DNA from: Luscinia megarhynchos
Lineage: Eukaryota; Chordata; Aves; Passeriformes; Turdidae
Length of the DNA stretch: 64,000 nucleotides
Assembly (NCBI GenBank): GCA_034336665.1
Contig: CM067584.1
Coordinates: forward strand, 3,534,001 to 3,598,000
Direction of reading: 5' to 3'
Shown: positions 23,045 to 34,520 of the stretch, one piece after another
Layout: every line of letters begins with the position of its first letter
How positions within the stretch are numbered: position 1 is the first letter of the stretch
The notes under the pieces: model-generated
Seen by the model: only the letters and a program-made list of their open reading frames with translations
Told to the model about the DNA's origin: nothing
Database searches by the model: none
Program-made: the position numbers and the translations under genes

Positions 23045-26000
23045 TGCTGCACTCTGCTCCACGGAACACAGAGGGGGACAGAACATTTCCTGCTGCACGG
23101 AACCCAGGGAGGGATGGAGCATTCTCTGCTGCACTCCTGCTCCATGGAACGCAGAGATGGAGAATTCTCTGCTCCCATTCCTGCTCCTTGGAACCCAGGG
23201 ATGGCTGGAGAATTCTCTGCTGCACTCTGCTCCACGGAACCCAGAGATGCAGAATTCTCTGTTGCACTCCTGCTCCACGGAACCCAGGGGGGACAGAACA
23301 TTTCCCGCTCCCTGTCCTGCTCCACGGAACCCAGGGGGAGATGGAGCATTCCCTGCTGCACTCCTGCTCCATGGAGCCCAGAGATGGAGAATTCTCTGCT
23401 CCCATTCCTGCTCCATGGAACCCAGGGAGGGCTGGAGAATTCTCTGCTCCCATTCCTGCTCCATGGAGCCCAGAGGGGGGATGGAGCATTCCCTGCTCCA
23501 TTCCTGCTCCACGGAACCCAGAGATGCAGAATTCTCTGCTGCACTCCTGCTCCATGGAGCCCAGAGATGGAGAATTCTCTGCTCCCATTCCTGCTCCCAT
23601 TCCTGCTCCATGGAACCCAGGGATGGCTGGAGGATTCTCTGCTGCACTCTGCTCCACGGAACCCAGAGATGCAGAATTCTCTGCTGCACTCCTGCTCCAC
23701 GGAACCCAGGGGGAGATGGAGCATTCCCTGCTGCACTCCTCCTCCATGGAGCCCAGAGATGGAGAATTCTCTGCTCCCATTCCTGCTCCATGGAACCCAG
23801 GGAGGGCTGGAGAATTCTCTGCTCCCATTCCTGCTCCATGGAGCCCAGAGGGGGATGGAGCATTCCCTGCTCCATTCCTGCTCCACGGAACCCAGAGATG
23901 CAGAATTCTCTGCTGCACTCCTGCTCCATGGAGCCCAGAGATGGAGAATTCTCTGCTCCCATTCCTGCTCCCATTCCTGCTCCATGGAACCCAGGGATGG
24001 CTGGAGGATTCTCTGCTGCACTCCTGCTCCACGGAACCCAGGGGGAGACAGAACATTTCCTGCTCCCTGTCCTCCTCCATGGAGCCCAGGGGGGGATGGA
24101 GCATTCCCTGCTGCACTCCTGCTCCACGGAACCCAGAGATGGAGAATTCTCTGCTGCACTCCTGCTCCATGGAACCCAGGGATGGACAGAACATTCTCTG
24201 CTCCATTCCTGCTCCATGGAACCCAGGGATGGAGAATTCTCTGCTCCCATTCCTGCTCCCATTCCTGCTCCATGGAACCCAGGGAGGGATGGAACAATCC
24301 CTGCTCCATTCCTGCTCCATGGAACCCAGGGATGGCTGGAGGATTCTCTGCTGCACTCCTGCTCCACGGAACCCAGAGATGGAGCATTCTCTGCTGCACT
24401 CCTGCTCCACGGAACCCAGGGGGGGACAGAACATTTCCTGCTCCCTGTCCTCCTCCATGGAACCCAGGGGGGGATGGAGCATTCCCTGCTGCACTCCTGC
24501 TCCATGAAACCCAGGGAGGGACAGAATATTCCCTGCTCCATTCCTGCTTCATGGAACCCAGCGAGGGATGGAGAATTCTCTGCTCCATTCCTACTCCATG
24601 GAACCCAGGGATGGAGCATTCCCTGCTCCCATTCCTGCTACATGGAACCAGGGGAGGGATGGAGCATTCCCTGCTCCCATTCCTGCTCCATGGAACCCAG
24701 AGATGGAGAATTCTCTGCTCCCATTCCTGCTCCATGGAACCCAGGGAGGGACGGAATATTCCCTGCTCCATTCCTGCTCCATGAAACCCAGCGAGGGATG
24801 GAGAATTCTCTGCTCCATTCCTGCTCCATGGAACCCAGGGACGGAACATTCCCTGCTCCCATTCCTGCTACAGCTGCTCCCTGTTCTGCTCCACAGGATT
24901 CAGGGTGGGACAGAGGATTTTCTACTCCTATTTCTGCTCCTTTGAATCCAGGGATGGAGAATTTCCTGCTGCCCCATTCCTGGTACAGTTGCTCCCTGTC
25001 CTGCTCCCATTTCTACTCCATGGAACCCAGGGAGGGATGGATGATTCTCTGCTCCCATTCCTGCTCCACAGGATCCAGGGAAAGCCAGAGGATTCTCTGC
25101 TCCAATTCCTGGTACAGCTGGTCCCTGCCCTTCTTCCATTCCTGCTCCATGGAACCCAGGGATGGCTGGAGAATTCTCTGCTCCCATTCCTGCTCCATGG
25201 AATCCAAGGAGGACCAGAGGATTCTCTGCTCAAATTCCTGCTCCATTCCTGCTCCGTGGAACCCAGGGAGGGATGGAGAATTCTCTGCTCCCATTTCTGC
25301 TCCATGGAATCCAGGGAGGACCAGAGGATTCTCTGCTCCCATTCCTGCTCCATGGAATCCAAGGAGGACCAGAGGATTCTCTGCTCCCATTCCTGCTCCC
25401 ATTCCTGCTCCATGGAACCCAGGGATGGGATGGAAAATTCTCTGCTCCCATTCCTGCTCCATGGAACCCAGGGATGGAGCATTCCCTGCTCCCATTCCTG
25501 CTACAGCTGCTCCCATTCCTGCTCCACAGGATCCAGGGAGAGCCAGAGGATTCTCTGCTCCCATTCCTGCTCCCATTCCTGCTCCATGGAACCCAGGGAT
25601 GGCTGGAGGATTCTCTGCTCCTATTCCTGCTCCATGGAACCCAGGGAGGGCTGGAGGATTCTCTGCTCCATTCCTGCTCCATGGAATCCAGGGAGGACCA
25701 GAGGATTCTCTGCTCCATTTCTGCTCCATGGAACCCAGGGAGGGATGGATGATTCTCTGCTCCCATTCCTGCTCCTATTCCTGCTCCATGGAACCCAGGG
25801 AGGGCTGGAGGATTCTCTGCTCCCATTCCTGCTCCTATTCCTGCTCCATGGAACCCAGGGAGGGCTGGAGGATTCTCTGCTCCCATTCCTGCTCCTATTC
25901 CTGCTCCATGGAACCCAGGGAGGGCTGGAGGATTCTCTGCTCCTATTCCTGCTCCATGGAACCCAGGGAGGGCCGGAGGATTCTCTGCTCCCATTCCTGC

Positions 26001-26110
26001 TCCATTCCTGCTCCCAGTCCTGCTCCATGGAACCGAGGGACAGCCAGAGGATTCTCTGCTCCCATTCCTGCTCCCAGTCCTGCTCCATGGAGCCCCGGGA
26101 AAGCCGCCGG
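23045..26110 (+). repeat. 3.1-kb minisatellite, ~43-56-bp units
   Basis: Units contain CTGCTCCATGGAACCCAGGG, ATGGAGAATTCTCTGCTCCC and ATTCCTG, with lengths from about 43 to 56 bp. Length varies by duplication of a CCCATTCCTGCT block and by TGCACT/CCATT alternatives. Local subfamilies are visible: CACGGAACCC with GACAGAACATTTCCTG before about 24500, ATCCAGGGAGGACCAGAGG after about 25200, and five near-identical ~60-bp units at 25740-25960. Because the unit lacks stops in several frames, frames of 1108 codons (22839-26165 plus) and 664 codons (minus) run through it. There is no methionine context, domain or intron structure to support translation. Confidence 0.95.
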
Positions 26111-26794
26111 TTTCTCTGCTGCCAGCCCCAAAAACGAGCTGCCAATCGCCCAGCAGAGACTCTGACTCACAATTCCTGCTTCATCCCTGACAGAATTCCC
26201 AGGAAAACAGGATGAGCTGCTCCCTGGGAGATCCCACACCAGCACATCCAGCGCCCCTCACTTCTCACCCACCTTTTGCTTTCTCCAGGAGAGAAAATCA
26301 GGGTTAAGCTTGGCAGAGCTCTGAGGAGCCTGGCTGGGAACTGCTTTGATTCTGGCTATTGATTTGTGCATTAATGTGCCATTATCCCCACGATCCACGG
26401 CAGCTGAAACCCAGACAATTTCAGATTTATTGCTGCCTCTCTTTTTTTCTTCCTCCCGTTAAATCACTTTTATTGTTTCTTCCATCTCCAGAGATGCCTC
26501 GTGAACAACCTTCAATCAGACATTAAGGCTTCCAGTCAGGAAAAATGTTAACTGTGCAAAAAGCAGATTTTTAAATATATCATACCCTTATACATCTTCA
26601 TAATCTTAAATGGTTTTGTTCTGCAGGGTCCTTTAGCATTAATTCCAGTTTGGCTTTGAGATGCTCAGGAATTGGAGCTGCAGCTGGAAGGAGACCATGG
26701 GATGTTTGCTGTTTTCATGGCAATTGCTTCTTCCTAAAGTGGCATTTTTTGGAAATAGCACTGTCATTGTGTCATGAGAAAAACAGAAAATTAT
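26111..26794. other. Intergenic, no gene seen
   Basis: Unique DNA after the large minisatellite. 26380-26660 is AT-rich and motif-dense but shows no open frame. Confidence 0.45.
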
Positions 26795-27045
26795 TTTTAA
26801 AATTATATATAAAATATTCCAAACAATTATATATATATATAATACAGAAAATATTTTTTAAATTATATATAAAATATATAAAATATTCCAAACAATTATA
26901 TATATATAATACAGAAAATATTTTTAAAATTACATATAAAATATATAATTTTAAAAGTAAATTATATATATACACACATATATATACACATATATGTATA
27001 TAACATATATAAAACATGAAAATTATGTAAAACATAAAATCCAAA
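26795..27045 (+). repeat. TA-rich low-complexity repeat with a ~70-bp duplication
   Basis: Segments containing AAATTATATATAAAATAT, TTCCAAACAATTATATATAT and AATACAGAAAATATTTTT occur two to three times in tandem, then pass into TATACACATATA purine-pyrimidine alternation. Confidence 0.9.
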
Positions 27046-27354
27046 AAGGAAATTTCAAATGTTCCAAGTGATGATCTTCATCAGGAGGGATTTACACCTT
27101 TTTGGGATATTCCCCCTTGTACAGATCCAAATTCTCTGTAATATTTTCCAAGTCACCTTTGACATTGAAAATACAACTTGGAAATTTGCAGAATTCATTA
27201 AATTAATCCAATTTATTCCAGATTAATTCACCTGCCTTGAGCACAGGGAGATAAAATTGATCAGGTGTTGAGGGGTTTTTCCAGGCTCCTTTTTTGCTAA
27301 ACCTTCTTTAAATTCACTAAATTAACTAAATTTTCTTTAAATTAACTAAATGTA

Positions 27355-27515
27355 GTGAACTTTTTGTAAATCTTTTCGCAAATTTTTTTTTGTAATTTTT
27401 TTTGCAAATTTTTTTTTGTAATTTTTTTGCAAATTTTTTTAAAAAAAATTTTTGTAATTTTTTTTTGTGTCTGTAATTTTTTTGTAATTTTTTGTAATTT
27501 TTTTTTGGTAAAAAA
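27355..27515 (+). repeat. T-rich TTTTTTTGTAA low-complexity repeat
   Basis: Imperfect TTTTTTTGTAATTTTTTTGC units over 150 nt; the lysine-rich minus-strand frames are artefacts. Confidence 0.9.
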
Positions 27516-27899
27516 ACCTGATTTTTGGAAGCAGCAGCAGAGGGAGATTTTGTTTCTCCAGTTTGTGTTGAAAAGCAAAATCTTTCAATAAACCTCACAC
27601 ATGAATTTAAATCTATCATCAGTTATTTCCCTGAGTTATAAATCCAAATTTTAAATACCAAACCACAGGGGCAGCCTTTGCTGATAAATCTTATTTCCCT
27701 TTTTTACCTTTAAAAATCAAGATTTTGCCTTGATTCCCTTACCTAGACTGGAAAAGCTTTTAGGAACAGCCTTAAAATTTTCCATTTATTCAGAGGAATG
27801 AACCCTTTGAAATGAAAAAAAAAAAAATTAGAAAAGTGAAAAAAGTGAAAAAATGAAAAAAAAAAGTGTCCCAAACCCTCAAATACTGATGCAGACAAA

Positions 27900-28345
27900 A
27901 TATTAAAAATATTTTAAAACACTGAGTTTTCTGGGCCTAAATACCTTAAAAAACATCTATTTTTCTGGATTTAAAAATATTAAAAACCATTGAGTTTTCT
28001 GGGCTTAAAAATCTTAGAAACCACAGATTTTTCTGAGCTTAAAAATATTAAAAACTATCAAGTTTTCTGGGCTTAAAAACGTTAAAAAATACTGATTTTT
28101 CTGGGTTTAAAAATCTTAAAACCATTGAGTTTTCTGGTCTTAAAAACTTTAAAAACCACTGAATTTTCTGGGCTTAAAAACCTCAAAAACCATTGAGTTT
28201 TCTGGTCTTAAAAACTTTAAAAACCACTGATTTTTCTGGGCTTAAAAAATCTCACTAATGATTGAATTTTCTGGGTTTAAAAATCTTATAAATTATTGAA
28301 TTTTCCAGGCTTTAAAAAAAATCTTATAAATAATTGTTTCCTAGC
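27900..28345 (+). repeat. Minisatellite, ~34 bp, ~12 copies
   Basis: Units of TTTTCTGGGCTTAAAAATCT followed by TAAAAACCATTGAG recur every 34 nt, with decay toward the right end. Confidence 0.9.
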
Positions 28346-28660
28346 CTTAAAAAAAAAAATCTTTAAAGATCATTTCACATTTGAACAGACTCAGATCTGC
28401 TGAAATTTGAATTTAAAATTATAAGACATTAAGTTTTTTTGGGTTTAGGAATTTTTTTTTTTTTTTGGGTTTTCTTGGAGCAGCAATTCAAGGGTTACAG
28501 GGAATGCAGCACCTGCCTGGTGAGGCTGCATCTCTGCACAGGAATTGTGCCAAAAAAAAAAAAAAAAAAAAAAAAAGCTGCAGAAACTCCTGATGCATTG
28601 CAGATAAAATGAAAATCAGGAGAGCTCAGGCTGGCTCCACACATGTCCTTTCCTTAGCCC
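28346..28660. other. Short unique stretch with homopolymer runs
   Basis: Holds T-runs near 28450 and a run of about 25 adenines at 28551-28576. The sequence before the A-run is not clearly a retrogene. Confidence 0.5.
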
Positions 28661-29458
28661 AGGAAAAACCTTTAAAATAAAAAATAAATAAAAATTTGCT
28701 TTAAAAAGTGCTTAAATGTGATTATCCCATAGTAATTCCCAATTCTCAGGGTGTTTTTTTTTTTTCCACCCAGCTTTGCTTTCACATTTATGTAAATAAT
28801 CCATATTTAGAAGAGAAATAGTTGTTTAATTAGCACTCCTGTGTCATTCCATGAATTGTTCACTTTGCCATTGGAGCAGCAGCTGATTGTGCACCAGGAT
28901 TTAATTGTGAGCTGGAATTCCATGGTTTTAGTTAGCTCAGGAAAAACCTTTAAAATAAAAAATAAATAAAAATTTGCTTTAAAAAGTGCATAAATGTGAT
29001 TATCCCATAGTAATTCCCAATTCTCAGGGTGTTTTTTTTCCACCCAGCTTTGCTTTCACATTTATGTAAATAATCCATATTTAGAAGAGAAATAATTGTT
29101 TAATGAGCAATTCCATGAATTGTTCATTTTGCCATTAGAGCAGCAGCTGATTGTGCACCAGGATTTAATTGTGAGCTGGAATTCTGTGGTTTTACTTTAG
29201 CCCAGGAAAAACCTTTAAAAAAAATAAATTAAAAAAAAAAAAAATTCGCTTTAAAAAGTGCATAAATGTGATTATCCCATAGTAATTCCCAATTCTCAGG
29301 GTGTTTTTTTTTCCACCCAGCTTTGCTTTCACATTTATGTAAATAATCCATATTTAGGAAGAGAAATAATTGTTTAATTAGCAATTCCATGAATTGTTCC
29401 TTTTGCCATTAGAGCAGCAGCTGATTGTGCACCAGGATTTAATTGTGAGCTGGAATTT
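28661..29458 (+). repeat. Three tandem copies of a ~265-bp unit
   Basis: Copies start at about 28661, 28939 and 29204 with AGGAAAAACCTTTAAAA, and each ends GGATTTAATTGTGAGCTGGA. Copy identity is high. Differences are mainly homopolymer lengths and a 12-nt insertion (CTCCTGTGTCATTC region) in copy 1. Confidence 0.95.
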
Positions 29459-29794
29459 ATTTTTTTTTACCATGGAAAATAGGAAATCTTTGCACACACA
29501 AAGGAAAGGCCAGGAGTCACCTCCAGGGCCCCAGTCATGCTGTCCCTCCATCCAGAGGCAAAATTAATGGATATTAATGAACTGGGTTAATAAATTTTAT
29601 TTTATTTGGGATATTAATCGGGGTGAGGGGACAGAAATGGGTGGGAGAACCCCCCAGCAGCTTCCCCATAAAAACTGGGGATCCATCCTTCCTCTCAGGA
29701 AGGAAAACACTGATCCAGCTTTTCCTGGGGGCTGTGGGAACAAATCCCAAATTTCCCCATGCCCTGATGAAAAAAATTTTTTTTTAAGAAGATG

Positions 29795-31480
29795 AACCCA
29801 CAATCACCAGAGGTTTGTGTCCAGAGAGGAGTCAGAGGAACCCTCAACTTTGAATAAAGGGAGAGGCCATGGGGCATTCTGTCTAATTTTAGGGGGCACA
29901 TCCTCGTTTTTATCCAAATTTTCCTTTTTCTTTCCCCATTGGCTGAGGTACTTGAGAGGTCTTGAATCACCTGAGATTCCTTTCTAATATATCCCCACTT
30001 TTTATTTTCCTATGGAATTTATGGTAAGGAGTGTCAGGAGAATGAATCCACAAACACCAGAGTTTTGTCGTCCAGAAAGGAAACAGAGGACTCTAGAATT
30101 TTATTTGAATAAAGGGAGAGATCAGGGGGCTTTTTTTCCCAATTTTTAGAGGGCACATCCTGCTTTTTATCCCAATTTCCCTCTCTCTTTCCCCATTGCT
30201 GAGGTACTCGAGAGGCCCCAAATCACCTGAGACTCCTTTCTAGTGTGTAACCCCCACTTTGTCTTTTCCCATGGAATTTATGGTTCCTCTCATTTTTTCA
30301 TCTCTCAATATCCAATTTTATTTCTCAGCAGACCTAGCCTTTGTCTGTAAAGAGTGTCAGGAAAATGAATCCACAAACACCAGAGTTTTGTGTCCAAAAA
30401 GGACACAGAGGAGTCCAGAACTTTATTTGAATAAAGGGAGAGGCCATGGGTTCTCTCTAGTTTTTAGAGGGCACATCCTCATTTTTATCCCAATTTTCCT
30501 TTCTCTTTCCACATTGGCTGAGGTACTTGAGAGGCCCCAAATCACCTGAGACCCTTTTCTAGTGTGTAACCCCCACTTCTTATTTTCCAATGGAATTTAT
30601 GGTAAAGAGTGTCAGGAAAATGAATCCACAGACACTGGGGGTTTGTGTTCAGAGAGGAGACAGAGGAGTCTAGAACTTTATTTGAATAAAGGGAGAGGCC
30701 ATGGGTTCTCTCTAATTTTTAGAGGGCACATCCTCATTTTTATCCCAATTTCCCTCTCTCTTTCCCCATTGCTGAGGTACTCGAGAGGCCCCAAATCACC
30801 TGAGACCCCTTTTCTAGTGTGTAACCCCCACTTTGTCTTTTCCCATGGAATTTATGGTTCCTCTCATTTTTTCATCTCTCAATATCCAATTTTATTTCTC
30901 AGCAGACCTAGCCTTTGTCTGTAAAGAGTGTCAGGAAAATGAATCCACAAACACCAGAGTTTTGTGTCCAAAAAAGACACAGAGGAGTCCAGAACTTTAT
31001 TTGAATAAAGGGAGAGGCCATGGGGCATTCTCTCTAATTTTTAGAGGGCACATCCTCATTTTTATCCCAATTTTCCTTTCTCTTTCCCCATTGGCTGAGG
31101 TACTTGAGGGATCCCAAATCACCTGAGACCCTTTTCTAGTGTGTAACCCCCACTTCTTATTTTCCAATGGAATTTATGGTAAAGAGTGTCAGGAAAATGA
31201 ATCCACAGACACTGGGGGTTTGTGTCCAAAAAGGAGACAGAGGAGTCTAGAACTTTATTTGAATAAAGGGAGAGGCCATGGGGCATTCTTTCCAATTTTT
31301 AGAGGGCACATCCTCATTTTTATCCCAATTTCCCTCTCTCTTTCCCCATTGAGACATTTGAGAGGTCTCAATTTACCTGAGACCCCTTCCTAAGTATAAC
31401 CCCCATGTTTTATTTTCCTTTGAAATTTATGGTTGCTCCCATTGTTTCTTTCATCTCTCAGCATCCAATTTTAGTTATGT
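29795..31480 (-). repeat. LTR-like tandem array with alternating long and short units
   Basis: The plus-strand marker AGTGTCAGGAAAATGAATCC recurs at about 30028, 30355, 30609, 30929 and 31186. Spacings alternate at about 327, 254, 320 and 257 bp, because long units carry an extra TTTTTCATCTCTCAATATCC block of about 66 bp. The two-unit period is about 575 bp, a higher-order dimer. Read on the minus strand, the unit has AAATAAAG followed by CTCCTCTGTCTCC and a TTTCCTGACA terminus, as expected for the R-U5 end of an LTR. Frames such as Cys-Gln-Glu-Asn-Glu-Ser-Thr repeat with the array and are not proteins. Confidence 0.88.
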
Positions 31481-31889
31481 GCAGGCCCACACCCCAAACC
31501 AGCCCTGCATCCCTTCATCCCAGAGAAAATCCTGGCTGGGAACAGCTCTGGAATATTTCCAGAGCCACAGCAGCTCTTCCAACACATCCTGAGTGGTTTT
31601 ATTTCCTTTCTGCCCCAATGAACCTCCTGAAGAACATCCCAGCCTCCACCTGAGCCTGTGAGCTCAGGGGTCACCTGTGACAGGGACAAGGTACAAAGAA
31701 GGGACCAGGGGTTGACATCTCTGTGCCTCATCCAAGATTTTCCTGCCAGGGCAGCAATTCAGGCCAGACAAAAGAGCTGCAGCTTGTTCCTGGCATTTCC
31801 ATCACTGGAATTAATCAGGATTAAATTCCTGCTCTCCTCACAGGGACAGAGCCAAGAGGACAGGACAAGTGGGAAGGACTTTGAACTGA

Positions 31890-32085
31890 CAGAGAGCAGG
31901 GTGGGAATTTGGGAAGGAATTTGGGTGGGGAGGGCCTGGGATGGAATTCCCAGAGATGAATCCTCCTGGATCCCTGGAATTGTTCAAGGCCAGGTTGGGA
32001 TAATTTGGGATAGTGGGAGGGGTCCCTGTCCAGGAGATGGGACTGGATTGGATTTAAGTTTCCAACCAACCCATTTTGGGTTTTT
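31890..32085 (+). mobile_element. CR1 LINE 3' end
   Basis: Matches the CR1 3' pattern: GGGATGGAATTCCCAGAG, then GGAATTGTTCAAGGCCAGG, GGGATAGTGGGAGGGGTCCC and TTTCCAACCAACCCATTTTG ending in TTATGATTGATTA. It is the founder-like copy at the left edge of the 120-bp array. Confidence 0.85.
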
Positions 32086-33000
32086 ATGATTGATTACATG
32101 GATCCAGCCCATTTTTGATGGTTTAGGAGCAGATTCCTACTGAAATCCAGCCTAGCTTCCTGTAGATGGGATTAAAGGTCCTTTCCAACCAATCCATTCT
32201 ATTTTTATGACTAATTACAGTGGATTCAACCTGATTTTGGTGGTTTAGGAACAGGTTCCTACTAAAATCCAGCCTAACTTCCCATGGATAGGATTTAAGT
32301 TTCCAACCAGCCCATTCTAGTTTTATGATTAATTACAGTAGATCCAACCCTTTTTTGATGGTTTAGGTGCAGGTTCCTACTAAAATCCAGCCTGGCTTCC
32401 TGTAGATGGGATTTAAGTTCCCTTCCAACCAACCCATTTTGGGGTTTTATGATTAATTACAGTGGATCCAGCCTGGTTTTGATGGTTTAGAAACAGGTTC
32501 CTCTTGAAATCCAGCCTGGATTCCTGTAGATGGGATTTAAGTTTCCAACCAACCCATTTTGGGTTTTTATGATTCATTACAGTGGATCCAACCCTTTTTT
32601 GATGGTTTAGGAACAGGTTCCTGCTAAAATCCAGCCTGGCTTCCTGTAGATGGGATTAAAGGTCCTTTCCAACCAACCCATTCTAGTTTTATGATTAATT
32701 ACAGTGGATCCAACCAGTTTTTAATGGTTTAGGAGCAGGTTCCTACTGAAATCCAGTCTAACTTCCTGTGGACGGAATTTAAGTTTCCAACCAGCCCATT
32801 ATGGGGTTTTATGATTAATTACAGTGGATACAGCCCATTTTTGATGGTTTAGGAGCAGGTTCCTACTGAAATCCCGCCTGGATTCCTGTAGATGGGATTA
32901 AAGTTTCCAACCAACCCATTTTGGGGTTTCATGGCACTGATTAAAGTGGATTCAGCCCGTTTTTGATGGTTTAGGAGCAGGTTCCTACTGAAATCCAGCT
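32045..33000 (+). repeat. Tandem array, ~120 bp, ~8 copies, unit contains a CR1 tail
   Basis: Units repeat at about 120-121 bp (GATGGTTTAGGAGCAGGTTC recurs from about 32118 to 32970). Each contains GGGATTTAAGTTTCCAACCA and ACCCATT..TTATGATT, which match the CR1 3' terminus. The array starts at the end of the CR1 fragment at 31890-32080. The unit is therefore a CR1 tail plus roughly 80 bp of flank, amplified in tandem. Confidence 0.9.
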
Positions 33001-34247
33001 CCCCTGAGGAGATGCTCCCTGCTTTGCAGCAGCTGAGGATTTTCCCCAAAGAGCCACGAGGGATGGGAGCAGCTGGTGAATTCCTGGGCCTATTAACAGT
33101 GCTGGAAATCAGGGTTTAAAATATTCCTGATCAATAACAGCAAGTTTGCTTTGACTCAGACTCTTCCTTTTCAGTGTTTAAATACAAAGAGTGAATAAAC
33201 CCCAGAGTTCTGTGTCAGTAAAAACTCTTTTCAGCACTGACAGAAAGAAGTTTTCCTCTTAAGATTCCCTCCCTCCTCACTTTTGAGAAAAATTGGTGCT
33301 TTGGTCACTTCCCCAAACCACACTATTTCTCTAATCCTGATTTATTGTCTCTCCCAGCATTTCTGGCTGCTCAGAGCACTTCAGCAGGGCTGAGAATCTG
33401 ATTTTGGGAATTACAAATCCAAGCTGATTCCATCAGCCTCCCTCCCCAGCACTAACTCCTTCTGGCCACATCCTCCCAAAAAAAGAATTAAAGAATCAAA
33501 TCCAGTTGAGAAAATCCTTCCAGGTCCATCAGAGAAATCTTCTGTGAGTCACAGTGTGTGCAAAACCCAGCTCTGAGAGGGCAACAATGGAATTTCTCAC
33601 TTTTTTCCTTCCTGTGCATATTGAGACTCCTCTGTGCCTGTCACCTGCTCCTCTCTCTTCCCCTCTGGCCACACACCTGCAGAATTTGCTCATTCTTTAT
33701 TTTCCACACCTGCCCTGGTGTTCTGCACCTGCAGAATTAGCTCATTCCTTTGTTTTCCACACCTATAATATAATATTTTTTTGAAAATTATTTTTTCATT
33801 TTTAATATTTATTAATAATAAATAAAAATTTATACCAATACAGAAAACATAAAACAGATAAAATCTGTCCTCTGAATTCCAGCCCCATTTTCCCTGTAAA
33901 ATGAGATGGATCCATCAGCAGAGTTCTCTGTCCATCACTGACTCCTCCTGATGGAGTTTATCTGGCTGAATAAATTACCAGAGCAATGTTTGCCTTTCTG
34001 GCAGTTTAATTCAAGGTTTTTGTGTGTTTTGTGAGCCTGTCAGGGCAGCTTTGGCAGCTCCAGGCAGGAATTCCTTCCAGAGAGAGGCAGGGATTTCTGT
34101 GGGAACAGGGCAATGCTGAGGAAAAAAAAGGAAAAAACCTTGGGAACAGTGAGGGGAGAGGAGGGAATGCTACAAAATCTAATTTGGAGCTGCTGGAAAA
34201 GGGCAGGGAAGGTGTGAGGGGAGCAGAGAGGAGCTGGCAGGAATTTC
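33001..34247. other. Intergenic, one small duplication
   Basis: Unique DNA with a two-copy, ~57-bp duplication at 33670-33770 (ACACCTGCAGAATT(T/A)GCTC and TTTTCCACACCT). No gene seen. Confidence 0.5.
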
Positions 34248-34520
34248 CTGATTTTTTTCCTGATTTTTCCTGATTTCTCCTGATTTCTCCTGTTTTTTCC
34301 TGATTTTTCCTCATTTCTCCTGATTTCTCCTGATTTTTCCTGATTTCTCCTGATTCTCCTGATTTTCCCCAGATTTTTCCTGATTTTCCTGATTTTCCCT
34401 GATTCCTGCAGCCATTGGATGGGGAGAGGGGAGGGAAAGAGAATGAAAGGATGGGAAAAGGAGTGAAAGGGCAGGAAATGGAACTAAAGGGTGGGAAAAG
34501 GATTGGAAGGATGGGAAAGG
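34248..34520 (+). repeat. TTTTTCCTGATTTCTCC repeat followed by GGATGGGAAAAGGAG repeat
   Basis: 34248-34410 holds about 15 imperfect units of TCCTGATTTCTCCTGATTTT. From 34425 to 34520 the composition flips to purine-rich units such as GGATGGGAAAAGGAGTGAAAG. The abrupt strand-composition switch between two adjacent arrays is notable. Confidence 0.88.

Noticed and set aside
28551..28580. Poly-A tail of a processed pseudogene
   Set aside because: No coding remnant or target duplication could be recognised around the A-run.
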